From Bacteroidota bacterium (GTDB lineage Bacteria; Bacteroidota; Bacteroidia; 2-12-FULL-35-15), in assembly GCA_025963715.1 (NCBI GenBank), contig JAOQAG010000017.1, positions 62,001 through 126,000 on the forward strand: a stretch of DNA of 64,000 nt. Reading direction: 5' to 3'. A program made the position numbers and the translations under genes. Position 1 is the stretch's first letter; every line of letters begins with the position of its first letter. The notes beneath the pieces are model-generated. The model ran no database searches. It was given only the letters and a program-made list of their open reading frames with translations, and had not been told where the DNA came from. Shown here piece by piece: positions 24,627 to 32,644 of this stretch.

Positions 24627-25319
24627 CTAATTACTCTCTTTATAGTGATATTCTTTCAGCAACAATCCAATATCCTTGATCAGCTGCTCCACATCCGTTG
24701 AATCCGTACCGTCGTAATAACCACGGATCCGTTTGTCCTTATCGATCAGTGCAAAATTTTGTGTATGAATAAAATCATCCGGGCCACCGTTGCCCTGCTG
24801 TGCATCCAGGAAATAACCCGAACGTGCCACTTCATACAATTGTTTTTTATCACCGGTCACAAACATCCATTGTTTGCTGTCGGCATTATGCTTTTGCGCG
24901 TATGCTTTTAAAAGCGGTACCGAATCCACTTCCGGGTCAACGGTATGCGACAGGAATTTTACTTCCGGATTTCCTTTGTATGTATCATAAATATGTTCCA
25001 TTTTGGTGCTCATCACCGGGCAAATGCTGTGGCAGGTGGTAAAAAAGAAATCCGTTACATATATGCTTCCTTCCAGGTCCTTTTGTGTGATCGTTTTCCC
25101 GTCCTGGTCAATAAAGCTAAAATCCTGCACCGTGTGATAGGTCGTGTCTGTTTTTCCTTTATTTGCTTCGTACGACATCGGCCCGAAGATCGCCAGGTAG
25201 CGGATCGGTTTTTTATTGTCATGAATAAAAAAGGCATAAGTTAAAAATCCCGCTGCGATAACTAACAGCGATAAATTGATGAGCGTTGTTCTGCTTTTTT
25301 TGTTGGAAGGTGTAAGCAT
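24627..25319 (-). CDS. SCO1/SenC family copper-binding protein
   Basis: A 230-residue protein starting at the ATG at 25319. A longer frame to 25406 would overlap the upstream tlpA-like gene and delay the membrane anchor. A single N-terminal membrane segment lies at about 12-31. The thioredoxin-fold domain carries the copper site C96-x3-C100 (FFTTCHSICP) and H185 (DDFIHTQNF). SCO proteins deliver copper to, or reduce, the CuA site of cytochrome oxidase on the outer face of the inner membrane. It lies 22 bases after the TlpA-like gene, so the two are likely co-transcribed. Confidence 0.92.
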   Translation of the reverse strand: MLTPSNKKSRTTLINLSLLVIAAGFLTYAFFIHDNKKPIRYLAIFGPMSYEANKGKTDTTYHTVQDFSFIDQDGKTITQKDLEGSIYVTDFFFTTCHSICPVMSTKMEHIYDTYKGNPEVKFLSHTVDPEVDSVPLLKAYAQKHNADSKQWMFVTGDKKQLYEVARSGYFLDAQQGNGGPDDFIHTQNFALIDKDKRIRGYYDGTDSTDVEQLIKDIGLLLKEYHYKESN

Positions 25320-25341
25320 CTTGATTTTATTTTTGCATCTG

Positions 25342-25827
25342 TTACGGCATTTGCTCCACCGTGCTGATCTCTTTTTGAAGAACAGCATACGTGAGCTTTT
25401 GCTCATAAAAATTCCGGTATTTCTTTTTGTTATTTACGATCAGTGTAGCGGGTATGGAGCCCGTCCATTTATCCGAAACTTTTGGAATAAAATAATTTCC
25501 GTTGGTTTCGTCCAGTAAAAAAACGTCGGAGCGGATGTGCTTTTTTGCAACAAAAGGAAGCACTTTTTCATCGCGGTCTTCTTTAAAATCCAGCGTGATC
25601 AGTAATACTTTTACTTTTTGCGTGCCGTATACTTTTGTAATGCTGTCAAAATCCGGTAATTCCTTTACGCAGGGCGCACACCAGGTAGCCCAAAAATTAA
25701 CGATATAGGTGGTGTCCGAATTATTATTCAGCCGCCGTTCCAGATCTTTGATCTTTATAACACTTATATTCTGCGAAAACACAAAGGATACAGAAAACGC
25801 AAACAGCAATGCAAAACAGTACTTCAT
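25342..25827 (-). CDS. TlpA-like periplasmic thioredoxin
   Basis: A 161-residue protein starting at the ATG at 25827, which gives a proper signal peptide (MKYCFALLFAFSVSFVFSQ). The thioredoxin domain has the active site WATWCAPC (C50, C53), FDSITKVYG, and the cis-Pro region GSIPATLIVNN. It would keep periplasmic thiols reduced, a role compatible with supporting the SCO copper protein directly downstream. The upstream in-frame ATG at 25854 lies in an 'attacgaattacgaatgg' repeat and is not preferred. Confidence 0.88.
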   Translation of the reverse strand: MKYCFALLFAFSVSFVFSQNISVIKIKDLERRLNNNSDTTYIVNFWATWCAPCVKELPDFDSITKVYGTQKVKVLLITLDFKEDRDEKVLPFVAKKHIRSDVFLLDETNGNYFIPKVSDKWTGSIPATLIVNNKKKYRNFYEQKLTYAVLQKEISTVEQMP

Positions 25828-26145
25828 GAAATTACGAATTACGAATGGATACAAATTTACGAATCATCGCGGATACTGCGTGTAAAATATGGATTTGAGT
25901 GATAAATATTCGGCGAAGCTAACATCCGGACATGATTCGGAATCTGTCCATTAAAACTGGTGTGGGTTGGATTCTGCTAATATTTATGAGATCCCGCAAC
26001 ACGTGCGGGATGACAGTATAAAGAAAAATTGTATTTCATATTAAACACAGCTCGGGGTATCGCCCCCTCTCTTGCGGAGAGGGGTGAAGGGCTGAGGTCT
26101 GCGTACAGCAAACTTTGAATTTTGAACTTTAAACTTTGAACTACT
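25828..26145. repeat. 318-base gap holding three repeat types
   Basis: No gene is seen. An 'acgaattacgaat' block lies at 25830-25862, a gtcatcccgc/gcgggat palindrome at 25987-26014, a single 'cccctctcttgcggagagggg' arm at 26061-26081, and a heptamer array 'acagcaaactttgaattttg...' at 26104-26144. Confidence 0.75.
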
Positions 26146-27075
26146 TTATAATTCCACGCCAATCACTAAAATATCATCCGTTTGTTCTGCATTATTTTTC
26201 CATTCGTTAAAAGCCCGCTCCAGTTCTTTACTCTGCGTGTTCATCGAATGTTTGCTGGTTTTTTCAAGCAGTTGCTTGAATTTTTTTGTCATGAATTTTT
26301 TATTCGAACTTCCCCCAAACTGATCCGCAAAGCCATCGCTGCAAAGGTACAGCTTATCGCCCGCAGCGTAATCAAAAGAAATGTTGCTGTAGCTGCGGTC
26401 GCTCTCCAGGTAAAGCCCGCCAATCGGGTAACGCGAGCCTTTTAGTTCCTTCAGCGTATTGTTCCTCACAAGATAAAGCGGACGGAAGGCGCCTGCAAAC
26501 TCTATTTTTTGCTGATCAGGATCAATGCAGCACAGCGCAATGTCCATCCCATCATGGTGTTTGTCCTCATCCTGGTAATCCATCGAATACGCAAATGCTT
26601 TTTTTAATTTATGGTTAAGCCGTTGCAGGATCAGGGATGTATTGCTTTGCTGTTCCTCAATGATGATCTGGTTAAGCAGACTAATGCCGAGTACCGACAT
26701 GAAGGCGCCGGGAATTCCGTGCCCGGTGCAATCCGCTACTGCAATGATGATCTTATTGTCGAGTTTGGTAAACCAGTAAAAATCGCCGCTCACAATATCC
26801 TTTGGTTTAAATAATAAAAACGATTCGGGAAACAAGCGGTACAGATGTTTTTCTTTCAACATCATGGCTTCCTGGATGCGTTTGGCGTATACAATGCTGT
26901 CGTTCAGCTCGGTGTTTACATCAGCAACAGTCTCCGTTTTTTTTAAAGAAAATTCAGGACGGATGTCCGGTGCTTTTTTTGTAGTTCTGAAACCGAAGAT
27001 GCCGGATACCGTTTCGGAAAAAAAAGAGAAAGGCGTTCTGGTAATGTCTTTTTTGATATATAAAGTTTGTGTCAT
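26146..27075 (-). CDS. SpoIIE-type PP2C serine phosphatase
   Basis: A 309-residue protein. Residues ~50-75 (ELNDSIVYAKRIQEAMM) are the short linker helix seen before SpoIIE domains in this phylum. The phosphatase domain follows: FKPKDIVSGDFYWF, ADCTGHGIPGAFMSVLG and CSDGFADQFGG carry the metal-binding Asp residues; it ends DDILVIGVEL. It is cytoplasmic, with no transmembrane segment. Relatives are usually fused to sensory domains; here the sensor part is absent, so it may act with a separate partner, for example on an anti-sigma antagonist. No such partner is adjacent. Confidence 0.88.
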   Translation of the reverse strand: MTQTLYIKKDITRTPFSFFSETVSGIFGFRTTKKAPDIRPEFSLKKTETVADVNTELNDSIVYAKRIQEAMMLKEKHLYRLFPESFLLFKPKDIVSGDFYWFTKLDNKIIIAVADCTGHGIPGAFMSVLGISLLNQIIIEEQQSNTSLILQRLNHKLKKAFAYSMDYQDEDKHHDGMDIALCCIDPDQQKIEFAGAFRPLYLVRNNTLKELKGSRYPIGGLYLESDRSYSNISFDYAAGDKLYLCSDGFADQFGGSSNKKFMTKKFKQLLEKTSKHSMNTQSKELERAFNEWKNNAEQTDDILVIGVEL

Positions 27076-27216
27076 AAGTTGCGTTTAGTAACACAAGATT
27101 AACAGAACTCTGCAACCATAATGTTTACAGTAAATAAACAAATTGTTAAACTAGAGCAGAAGGGCTTGGGATGGCATTAGCAGCGCTTTTTTTTCGATGA
27201 ATGTGCATTATTTTTG

Positions 27217-27328
27217 CCACAGATTCACAGATTTTTTTACCAGGGAAGGATTACACAGATAAAAATCGCAACGCGGTTTTATAATTCAGTGCAATTTGTA
27301 CTTATTTTTTTAATCTGTGAATCTGTGG
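27217..27328. repeat. 112-bp inverted-repeat element, copy 1
   Basis: The ends ccacagattcacagatt (27217-27233) and aatctgtgaatctgtgg (27312-27328) are perfect 17-bp inverted repeats. A second copy with the same ends and similar interior (attacacagat..atcgcaa) is at 32523-32627. It lies in a gap (27076-27394) without a gene, followed by a heptamer array at 27341-27390. Confidence 0.88.
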
Positions 27329-27340
27329 TTCACACACACA

Positions 27341-27390
27341 GCATCTGCATACAGCAAACTTTGAACTTTGAACTTTGAATTTTGAACTTG
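27341..27390. repeat. heptamer array 'gaacttt' with conserved flank
   Basis: The flank gcatctgcatacagcaaac (27341-27359) is followed by about four units of (t)gaacttt. The same flank and array occur reverse-complemented at 42383-42431, with other versions at 19051-19098, 26101-26144 and 40874-40903. Confidence 0.8.
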
Positions 27391-27394
27391 TTTT

Positions 27395-27910
27395 TTATTG
27401 ATTCGCGCTTAGCGCTTTGTGATGTTTCCGTTTTCTCGTCGTTTTTTTACTGAAATTATCCGACAATACACTAATGTTGCCATCCGCTTCCAAAACGGCT
27501 AAGTTCACGTCCGAAATATTTTCCACGCCGTGTTCCCGGATAGAAGCATTCAGCTCTTCCAGCGTGATCTTTTGTTTCTTCATATTTTCCATGATGATCT
27601 GGCCTTCATACACCAGCATCACCGATTGGCCTTCAAGGAAATTTTCCACCGGCTTAAAACGATAGATCAGCAGGCGTAAAGCTGCATTGAGTGCAAATAA
27701 TGTCGCGGCAGCAACCAATCCGCCCTGCAAACTTGTACTATTGCCTACCATGGCGTTTTGCACGGAATTGCTGATCAGTAAAATAAAAACAAGGTCGATG
27801 ACCGAAAGCTGCGAAAGCTCCTTTTTTCCAAAGATCCGGATAAATGCCACAATGGCGAGATACACGATCGCAGAACGCATAACAATGGATAGAATATCGG
27901 TCATAAACAT
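27395..27910 (-). CDS. DUF421 (YetF-like) membrane protein
   Basis: A 171-residue protein with three N-terminal membrane segments in about residues 5-85 and a cytoplasmic DUF421/YetF C-terminal domain (LVYEGQIIMENMKKQKITLEELNASIREHGV, DVNLAVLEADGNISVL). Family function is not firmly established. The C-terminus is strongly basic (KKTTRKRKHHK). It is a single gene; a TATCTTTG -7 box lies 18 bases upstream of its ATG on this strand. Confidence 0.88.
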   Translation of the reverse strand: MFMTDILSIVMRSAIVYLAIVAFIRIFGKKELSQLSVIDLVFILLISNSVQNAMVGNSTSLQGGLVAAATLFALNAALRLLIYRFKPVENFLEGQSVMLVYEGQIIMENMKKQKITLEELNASIREHGVENISDVNLAVLEADGNISVLSDNFSKKTTRKRKHHKALSANQ

Positions 27911-27927
27911 AGATTTTATTAGTAATT

Positions 27928-27935
27928 CAAAGATA
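27928..27935 (-). promoter_or_regulatory. -7 box (TATCTTTG) for the DUF421 gene
   Basis: On the minus strand this reads TATCTTTG, matching TAnnTTTG, 17 bases before the start codon. No -33 box is evident. Confidence 0.45.
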
Positions 27936-28025
27936 TTTAATAATTCCAGCCTTTATCGCCTAAAAAAGTGTTTTTATAGATTTTTTTCATAATTTTAACA
28001 TCGAAATATTAATTATAGATGCTTT

Positions 28026-28460
28026 ATGGCTGGAGGATTTGTTGAAGAATATAAGATTATTTCTCCTGCTATCAGTACAGCAGGTGTTTACTACTTCACA
28101 ACGGATAGCGATGTTAATTACGAGGTGCGTTTTGGGCGCAGGCAGGACAATATTCTGCATGCTACCATTGTATTTGGCGTTACCAACGACGAATATGAAG
28201 GGGAGGAGTACACTGTAACCAATAAAGGCGAGTTATACCGCGTAATGACCACGATTGTAAAAGTGGTGAAAATGTTTATGGCCGAACATCCCAAAATGAT
28301 TGCCTACGAATTTACCGGCCTTGCAAAGGAAGATGAAGCCGAAGACAAACTTACTTCCCGCATCAACCTGTACAAACGCTATTTACCCCGCATTTTTGAA
28401 GGCGACTGGAAATTTGATTATTCCCGCGGCAATACCATCATTGTTACACGACACAGGTAG
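28026..28460 (+). CDS. hypothetical protein, unrecognised
   Basis: A 144-residue soluble protein without signal or membrane segment. It contains VNYEVRFGRRQDNILHATIVFGV, then EGEEYTVTNKGELYRVMTTIVKVVKMFMAEHPKM and SRINLYKRYLPRIF, alternating strands and helices of a compact alpha/beta domain. I do not recognise the family with certainty. The coding frame has the codon preference of its neighbours, so it is a real gene. It diverges from the DUF421 gene. Confidence 0.65.
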   Translation: MAGGFVEEYKIISPAISTAGVYYFTTDSDVNYEVRFGRRQDNILHATIVFGVTNDEYEGEEYTVTNKGELYRVMTTIVKVVKMFMAEHPKMIAYEFTGLAKEDEAEDKLTSRINLYKRYLPRIFEGDWKFDYSRGNTIIVTRHR

Positions 28461-28558
28461 GAAGGGGATTATAAATTATAAATGTTGAATTATAAATTAT
28501 CCGGTCACGCTGAGCCTGTGTTTCGCAGTGTGCAAAATATATTTATTACCAGAAACGT

Positions 28559-29017
28559 ATGAAGGCATTTTTTCTGATTATATTCCTGTTTACAATTCAG
28601 CTTTTGTATTCACAGGATACAACCGTAACATGGCTTAACAATATTGACACCACCGCATTTCAGCTGCACTACAACAAAAAAGCAATCCCAAAAGAACTGT
28701 ACCCGCTAATAAAAATTGATAAAGCAAAAGACATTGCAAGTGCGGACGGACTTTACCAAGCGGGCTGTGTTGGCAGCGGATTACCCCGCAGGCGACTAAA
28801 CTGGATAGCCAAGGATACTAATAATCATTGGGTTTTAAGTATTTCGCACGGTGGTTACTCTAGCGGTACGGAATATTACTTTATCGACAGAAGTAAGGGA
28901 ACGCTAAATGTAAATTGTTTTACATTTTACGGGTCAACAAATTTTAATGATTTAAGCTTTGGGTCGACTATTCCATTACTGAAAGCCCGCAAGTTTTACC
29001 GGAAAGTCCAGCATTAA
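28559..29017 (+). CDS. small exported protein of unknown function
   Basis: A 152-residue protein with a signal peptide (MKAFFLIIFLFTIQLLYSQ). The mature part contains two Cys (AGCVGSG and NVNCFTF), a GGYSSGTEYYFIDRS segment and a basic end. No family is recognised. A 98-base gap upstream contains palindromic and 'ataaattataaatg' repeat words; a bidirectional terminator follows. Confidence 0.6.
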   Translation: MKAFFLIIFLFTIQLLYSQDTTVTWLNNIDTTAFQLHYNKKAIPKELYPLIKIDKAKDIASADGLYQAGCVGSGLPRRRLNWIAKDTNNHWVLSISHGGYSSGTEYYFIDRSKGTLNVNCFTFYGSTNFNDLSFGSTIPLLKARKFYRKVQH

Positions 29018-29050
29018 TGAGGTGGTTATTTCCTGCAAATAAAATATCAT

Positions 29051-29087
29051 AAAAAATCCCGGAGACAATCGTCATCCGGGATTTTTT
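29051..29087. terminator. bidirectional terminator between converging genes
   Basis: The arms aaaaaatcccgga (29051-29063) and tccgggatttttt (29075-29087) pair over 13 bases around an 11-base loop. The A/T runs on both sides allow termination in both directions, serving the genes ending at 29017 and 29126. Confidence 0.85.
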
Positions 29088-29125
29088 ATGTTTGGTATTT
29101 ATAATTTATAATTCAGCATTCATAA

Positions 29126-30559
29126 TTATTTTTTAGCGGCTGCTTTTTCTTTTTCCAGTGCGTCAATCACACCTTCCAGCTGATCGCTGTCAATGCGTTT
29201 TGCACGGATGATCTTATTCTCATCCAGTAAATAGATTACCGGCGTGCTGTAAATATCGTAGATCTTTTTTGTGACGGCGCGCTTGTAATCATCCAGTTCC
29301 TGCACGTTGGTCCAGTTGAGTTTGTAGTCACGGATAAATTTTTTCCAGTCCTCCGGTTTATCTTCCGTTTCAATCGCATACACTTGTACGCCTTTTGCTT
29401 TCAGCTTACTGTTATACACTTCCAATAGTTTCGGGATCTCTTTTTTACAATGTCCGCAGCCATGATCCCAGAATACCACAACGGTATATTTTGCTTTTAT
29501 ATCATACAGCGAAATATATTTTCCGGTTGAATCCGGCATCTTGATGGCCGGTGCTTTTTTACCGAGCAATAAAGGTTTTAACTCCGCACCGCGTTTTGTG
29601 ATCTTGTATTGTTGTGTGGAATCCACCCAAAAAGCCTGTTTGGTTACATAATACTGATCCACCATGTGCACAAACACCGCATCCATGCCCATGATCTTCG
29701 AGCTTTCGTAAGTGTATGTCAGCCAGTACACCAGGTATTTAAATACTTCCTGGTTCGGCCGCGATTTCCCGATCAGGTAATCAGCAGAAACGGAAATAGA
29801 GTCGGGGATCTGCGGCGTTAGCTTATCCATGTATTGTTTGATCTTGTTATGAAAGATCGGGCTGCGCAGCAAGCGATCATCCGTAAGATCAAAATTATCG
29901 AAAAAGTGGGCTTTGTAATAATGGTAAGCAAAGGTCGTGTCCTTTTTACCGTTTGGCAGGATCGGCGCTTCCGGAATTACCGGCTCTTCCATTGCTTTGA
30001 ACAATTTTGCAACAAACGTTTTCGGATTGTTTTTGATAAAATTGTCTTTGTACTCTTTTACTTCTTTGTCAATCGCAGCTGTTTTATCCTGCACAATCTT
30101 CGCCGAATCTTTATTGGTATCTTTTAATCGTCTGTAAGCATTTTGTAGTGGCAGGATTTGTTTTTGTTTGTCGGCCATAAAATTCTGATATTCATAAAAG
30201 AATTTATTTTCGTCCGAGCCTTTTACTTTCATGGATTTAATAAAATCAGCCGTATCTGTTTCTATGGTAAAGTTCTGACCTTCGTCCATCACAAAATCAA
30301 AATATTTGTTTTTGCCCGGCGGTACAAACAGGTAAATTCCCTGCGGCCATTTTTCGGTTCCTTTAAAGATCACTTCGCCTTTATCGTCCACTTTTGCCGA
30401 ATCCATAATGTACTGCTTATCGCCGTAATAACGGGCCAGTTGACAGGTTGTAGCAGGTTTTAAGCCTTTTGCCGTAATTTTTATGTTGTATCCGTCGGTG
30501 CCTCCTGCAAGCAGCGCAGTGGTAAGTGCTGAAAATGTGAGCGTAAGAAGGTGTTTCAT
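29126..30559 (-). CDS. exported DUF4369/thioredoxin-domain protein (TlpA family)
   Basis: A 477-residue protein with a signal peptide at 1-20. An N-terminal DUF4369-like beta domain (about 22-115: ITAKGLKPATTCQLARYYGDKQYIMDSAKVDDKGEVIF split by strands) is followed by a long helical DUF5106-like region (about 120-330). A C-terminal thioredoxin domain has VVFWDHGCGHCKKEIP (CxxC) and STPVIYLLD (cis-Pro). This architecture is common and specific to Bacteroidota periplasmic thiol-disulfide proteins. The 8-Lys/Ala C-terminus is unremarkable. The next gene upstream on this strand is 31 bases away and probably co-transcribed. Confidence 0.88.
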   Translation of the reverse strand: MKHLLTLTFSALTTALLAGGTDGYNIKITAKGLKPATTCQLARYYGDKQYIMDSAKVDDKGEVIFKGTEKWPQGIYLFVPPGKNKYFDFVMDEGQNFTIETDTADFIKSMKVKGSDENKFFYEYQNFMADKQKQILPLQNAYRRLKDTNKDSAKIVQDKTAAIDKEVKEYKDNFIKNNPKTFVAKLFKAMEEPVIPEAPILPNGKKDTTFAYHYYKAHFFDNFDLTDDRLLRSPIFHNKIKQYMDKLTPQIPDSISVSADYLIGKSRPNQEVFKYLVYWLTYTYESSKIMGMDAVFVHMVDQYYVTKQAFWVDSTQQYKITKRGAELKPLLLGKKAPAIKMPDSTGKYISLYDIKAKYTVVVFWDHGCGHCKKEIPKLLEVYNSKLKAKGVQVYAIETEDKPEDWKKFIRDYKLNWTNVQELDDYKRAVTKKIYDIYSTPVIYLLDENKIIRAKRIDSDQLEGVIDALEKEKAAAKK

Positions 30560-30590
30560 ATAATTTCTGTTATAGTGTGGTGTTTAAGTG

Positions 30591-31223
30591 TTATTTTTTT
30601 GGAACAACAGGTTGCGTTTTTGTAGCTTCCCTGTTTACAAATTCCATTTCGGCTGAAACAATGATCTGTTTTTCCGCAATTTTTACGCCACAATTTAAAG
30701 GATGTGCATAAACTGTTTTGGTGGTGTTATCCGGCATCGGGAAAATAAATTCGGTGCCAATGGTTAAGGGGCCTTCAAATGTAAACGGGGTTTCAAAATA
30801 TTGCGCCAGATCCACGTCCCACAAATGCCGTAATGTTCCTAAAAACATAATGTTGAGTGGAAATTTAGCATCCGTGATCTCCACGTAAATAAGATTGGTG
30901 GTAGGTTCGTAGCAAACTTCTGCGTTGCCGGTTACGTGCATCAGGTAAGTATATTTAGAGATAGTAACCTTTACATCGGTCACAAAATCCACCCGGCCGG
31001 GATGAATATTGAATTGCGGGTTAACAAGCGCCCATTCATAAGTACCATCCACAAACATAAACGAATAAGAGGCTGTGCCCTTGATATCTCCAAGCGCCTT
31101 GAACATTTTATTGAGCACCGATTCCCGGATGGTGATCGTAAGGTCTTGGTTCTGAGCATTCGTGCGGTATACGAATGAAAGCCAGAGCAGCGCAATAATA
31201 AATAAGACGTGTGGTTTTTTCAT
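30591..31223 (-). CDS. exported protein of unknown function, beta-rich
   Basis: A 210-residue protein with a signal peptide (MKKPHVLFIIALLWLSFVYRTNAQ). The mature part begins LTITIRESVLNKMFKALGDIKG and continues with long alternating strands (GRVDFVTDVKVTISKYTYLMHVTGNAEVCY), suggestive of a lipid-binding/TULIP-like or DUF1439-like fold, but I cannot assign it. It is followed by the DUF4369/thioredoxin gene, so the two may act in the same periplasmic process. Confidence 0.6.
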   Translation of the reverse strand: MKKPHVLFIIALLWLSFVYRTNAQNQDLTITIRESVLNKMFKALGDIKGTASYSFMFVDGTYEWALVNPQFNIHPGRVDFVTDVKVTISKYTYLMHVTGNAEVCYEPTTNLIYVEITDAKFPLNIMFLGTLRHLWDVDLAQYFETPFTFEGPLTIGTEFIFPMPDNTTKTVYAHPLNCGVKIAEKQIIVSAEMEFVNREATKTQPVVPKK

Positions 31224-31327
31224 ATAAAATTAAACGTTCAAAAATAACATTTAAAGATAATCATTGGTCTTAAAAAAGGATAAATAACCGTTTATGTAAA
31301 AAATGGGGTGCGTTAAACTTTTTTACT

Positions 31328-31335
31328 TAATTTTG
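31328..31335 (+). promoter_or_regulatory. -7 box (TAATTTTG)
   Basis: TAATTTTG fits TAnnTTTG, 51 bases before the ATG at 31387. Confidence 0.4.
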
Positions 31336-31386
31336 GTCAGAGAATAAAAAATCAAGTAATTAATTATTAACCCCAAAAATATAGAA

Positions 31387-32415
31387 ATGAAAAAAATCTA
31401 CATTCTTGCCATTAGCTTTCTAATGTTATCTGCCCTGAAATCCAATGCACAGGATACATTGGTGTACGAAAGCTTCAATTTTCAGTCTTTTTATGACAAT
31501 ATGATAACAGATGTTGTACCGCCTCCGGGAACACTGCCCTTAAGTGATCCAAGCAATGCTTTATGGTATAGCTATGACAAGGACGGTTTAAATGACGGTT
31601 CAGGTGCAGGCCGTGATGGCGGCTGGTTTGCTGTTCAGCCATTTTCGGATGTAGATACAACCAATAACGTAGCGATCGGTGCAAATTCCTGGTTTGATAG
31701 CCCGGCATTGGCTGAAAATTACCTGATCACTCCTGTTTTTAATTTAGGAGCGCATGACACCTTGTTCTGGAAATCGGCACCAAGCCAAACACCGCGTTAC
31801 CTGGATGGTTACCAGGTACAAATTTCTACTACAACCAACGATGACTTGTCATTTAATACAACTTTATTTACAGCAGCTGAAATGACTTCTTTGGGTTCTG
31901 ATACAACTTTCAGCACCTTTGGATTCTCTACCGGGTTTGTTCATGGTCAGGATGGTACTTACATTGATATAGCGACTACCACTGCACCAATTTTGCATAC
32001 AGGCCAGTTACGCCCGTTCTCCGTGCCTTTGGATGCATATGCTAATCAATCTGTATTTATTGCATTTTATCACCGTACATTTGATGATAACATGATCTCT
32101 ATTGATGATTTTATGATCCGTGGACAGCACGCACCATTGGGAATCACTGAAAACAGCAACGAGTTAGGCTTAAATGTATTCCCGAATCCTGCTACTGATA
32201 TGTCGCAGGTAAATTACAATTTGGCTGCAGAATCAGCGGTTGTAATCACTGTTTACGATATTACCGGTAAAGTAATAGCTTCCGAAAACAAAGGAACACA
32301 AGCAACCGGCCGTCATTTTTCAATGATCAACACTGCTAACCTGGCAAAAGGTTTTTACACGGTGAGTGTACAAACTGCTACAGGCCGCAGCACTGTAAAA
32401 TTAATGGTGAACTAA
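31387..32415 (+). CDS. secreted choice-of-anchor J-like protein with T9SS sorting domain
   Basis: A 342-residue protein. The signal peptide is MKKIYILAISFLMLSALKSNAQ. The mature part is a cleaved-adhesin/choice-of-anchor J-like beta sandwich: ESFNFQSF at the start, ANSWFDSPALAENYLITPVFNLG in the middle and FIAFYHRTFDDNMISIDDFMIRG near 240. The last ~75 residues (LNVFPNPATDMSQVNY ... LAKGFYTVSVQTATGRSTVKLMVN) are a type A T9SS sorting domain. It is expected on the cell surface or in the medium, perhaps in adhesion. Single-gene unit with a strong terminator. Confidence 0.85.
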   Translation: MKKIYILAISFLMLSALKSNAQDTLVYESFNFQSFYDNMITDVVPPPGTLPLSDPSNALWYSYDKDGLNDGSGAGRDGGWFAVQPFSDVDTTNNVAIGANSWFDSPALAENYLITPVFNLGAHDTLFWKSAPSQTPRYLDGYQVQISTTTNDDLSFNTTLFTAAEMTSLGSDTTFSTFGFSTGFVHGQDGTYIDIATTTAPILHTGQLRPFSVPLDAYANQSVFIAFYHRTFDDNMISIDDFMIRGQHAPLGITENSNELGLNVFPNPATDMSQVNYNLAAESAVVITVYDITGKVIASENKGTQATGRHFSMINTANLAKGFYTVSVQTATGRSTVKLMVN

Positions 32416-32436
32416 TCACAAGCATAGCATTTAATA

Positions 32437-32471
32437 AAAAAGCCTCCGTACGTTATGTACGGAGGCTTTTT
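32437..32471 (+). terminator. rho-independent terminator
   Basis: The arms aaaaagcctccgtac and gtacggaggcttttt are perfectly complementary over 15 bases around the loop gttat, ending in a T run. Confidence 0.92.
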
Positions 32472-32522
32472 ATTGAATATGAAATGAGCAGGATCCCCGA
32501 AGCTGAATTCCCATCCTGTTTG

Positions 32523-32627
32523 CCACAGATTCATAGATTTTTTGCTCAAAAAATTATTACACAGATGAATCGCAAAGCGATTTTGATCGGTGTACTATTT
32601 ACAATGTTCAAATCTGTGAATCTGTGG
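32523..32627. repeat. 105-bp inverted-repeat element, copy 2
   Basis: The ends ccacagattcatagatt (32523-32539) and aatctgtgaatctgtgg (32611-32627) pair with one mismatch. The interior shares 'attacacagat' and 'atcgcaa' with copy 1 at 27217-27328. It ends close to the 3' end of prfC. Confidence 0.88.
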
Positions 32628-32644
32628 CTTTGTTCTACGCTTCC

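Noticed and set aside
25320-25406. longer N-terminus for the SCO protein
   Set aside because: It would overlap the TlpA-like gene, be Arg/Lys-rich and push the membrane anchor to residue ~40; the ATG at 25319 gives a standard SCO protein.
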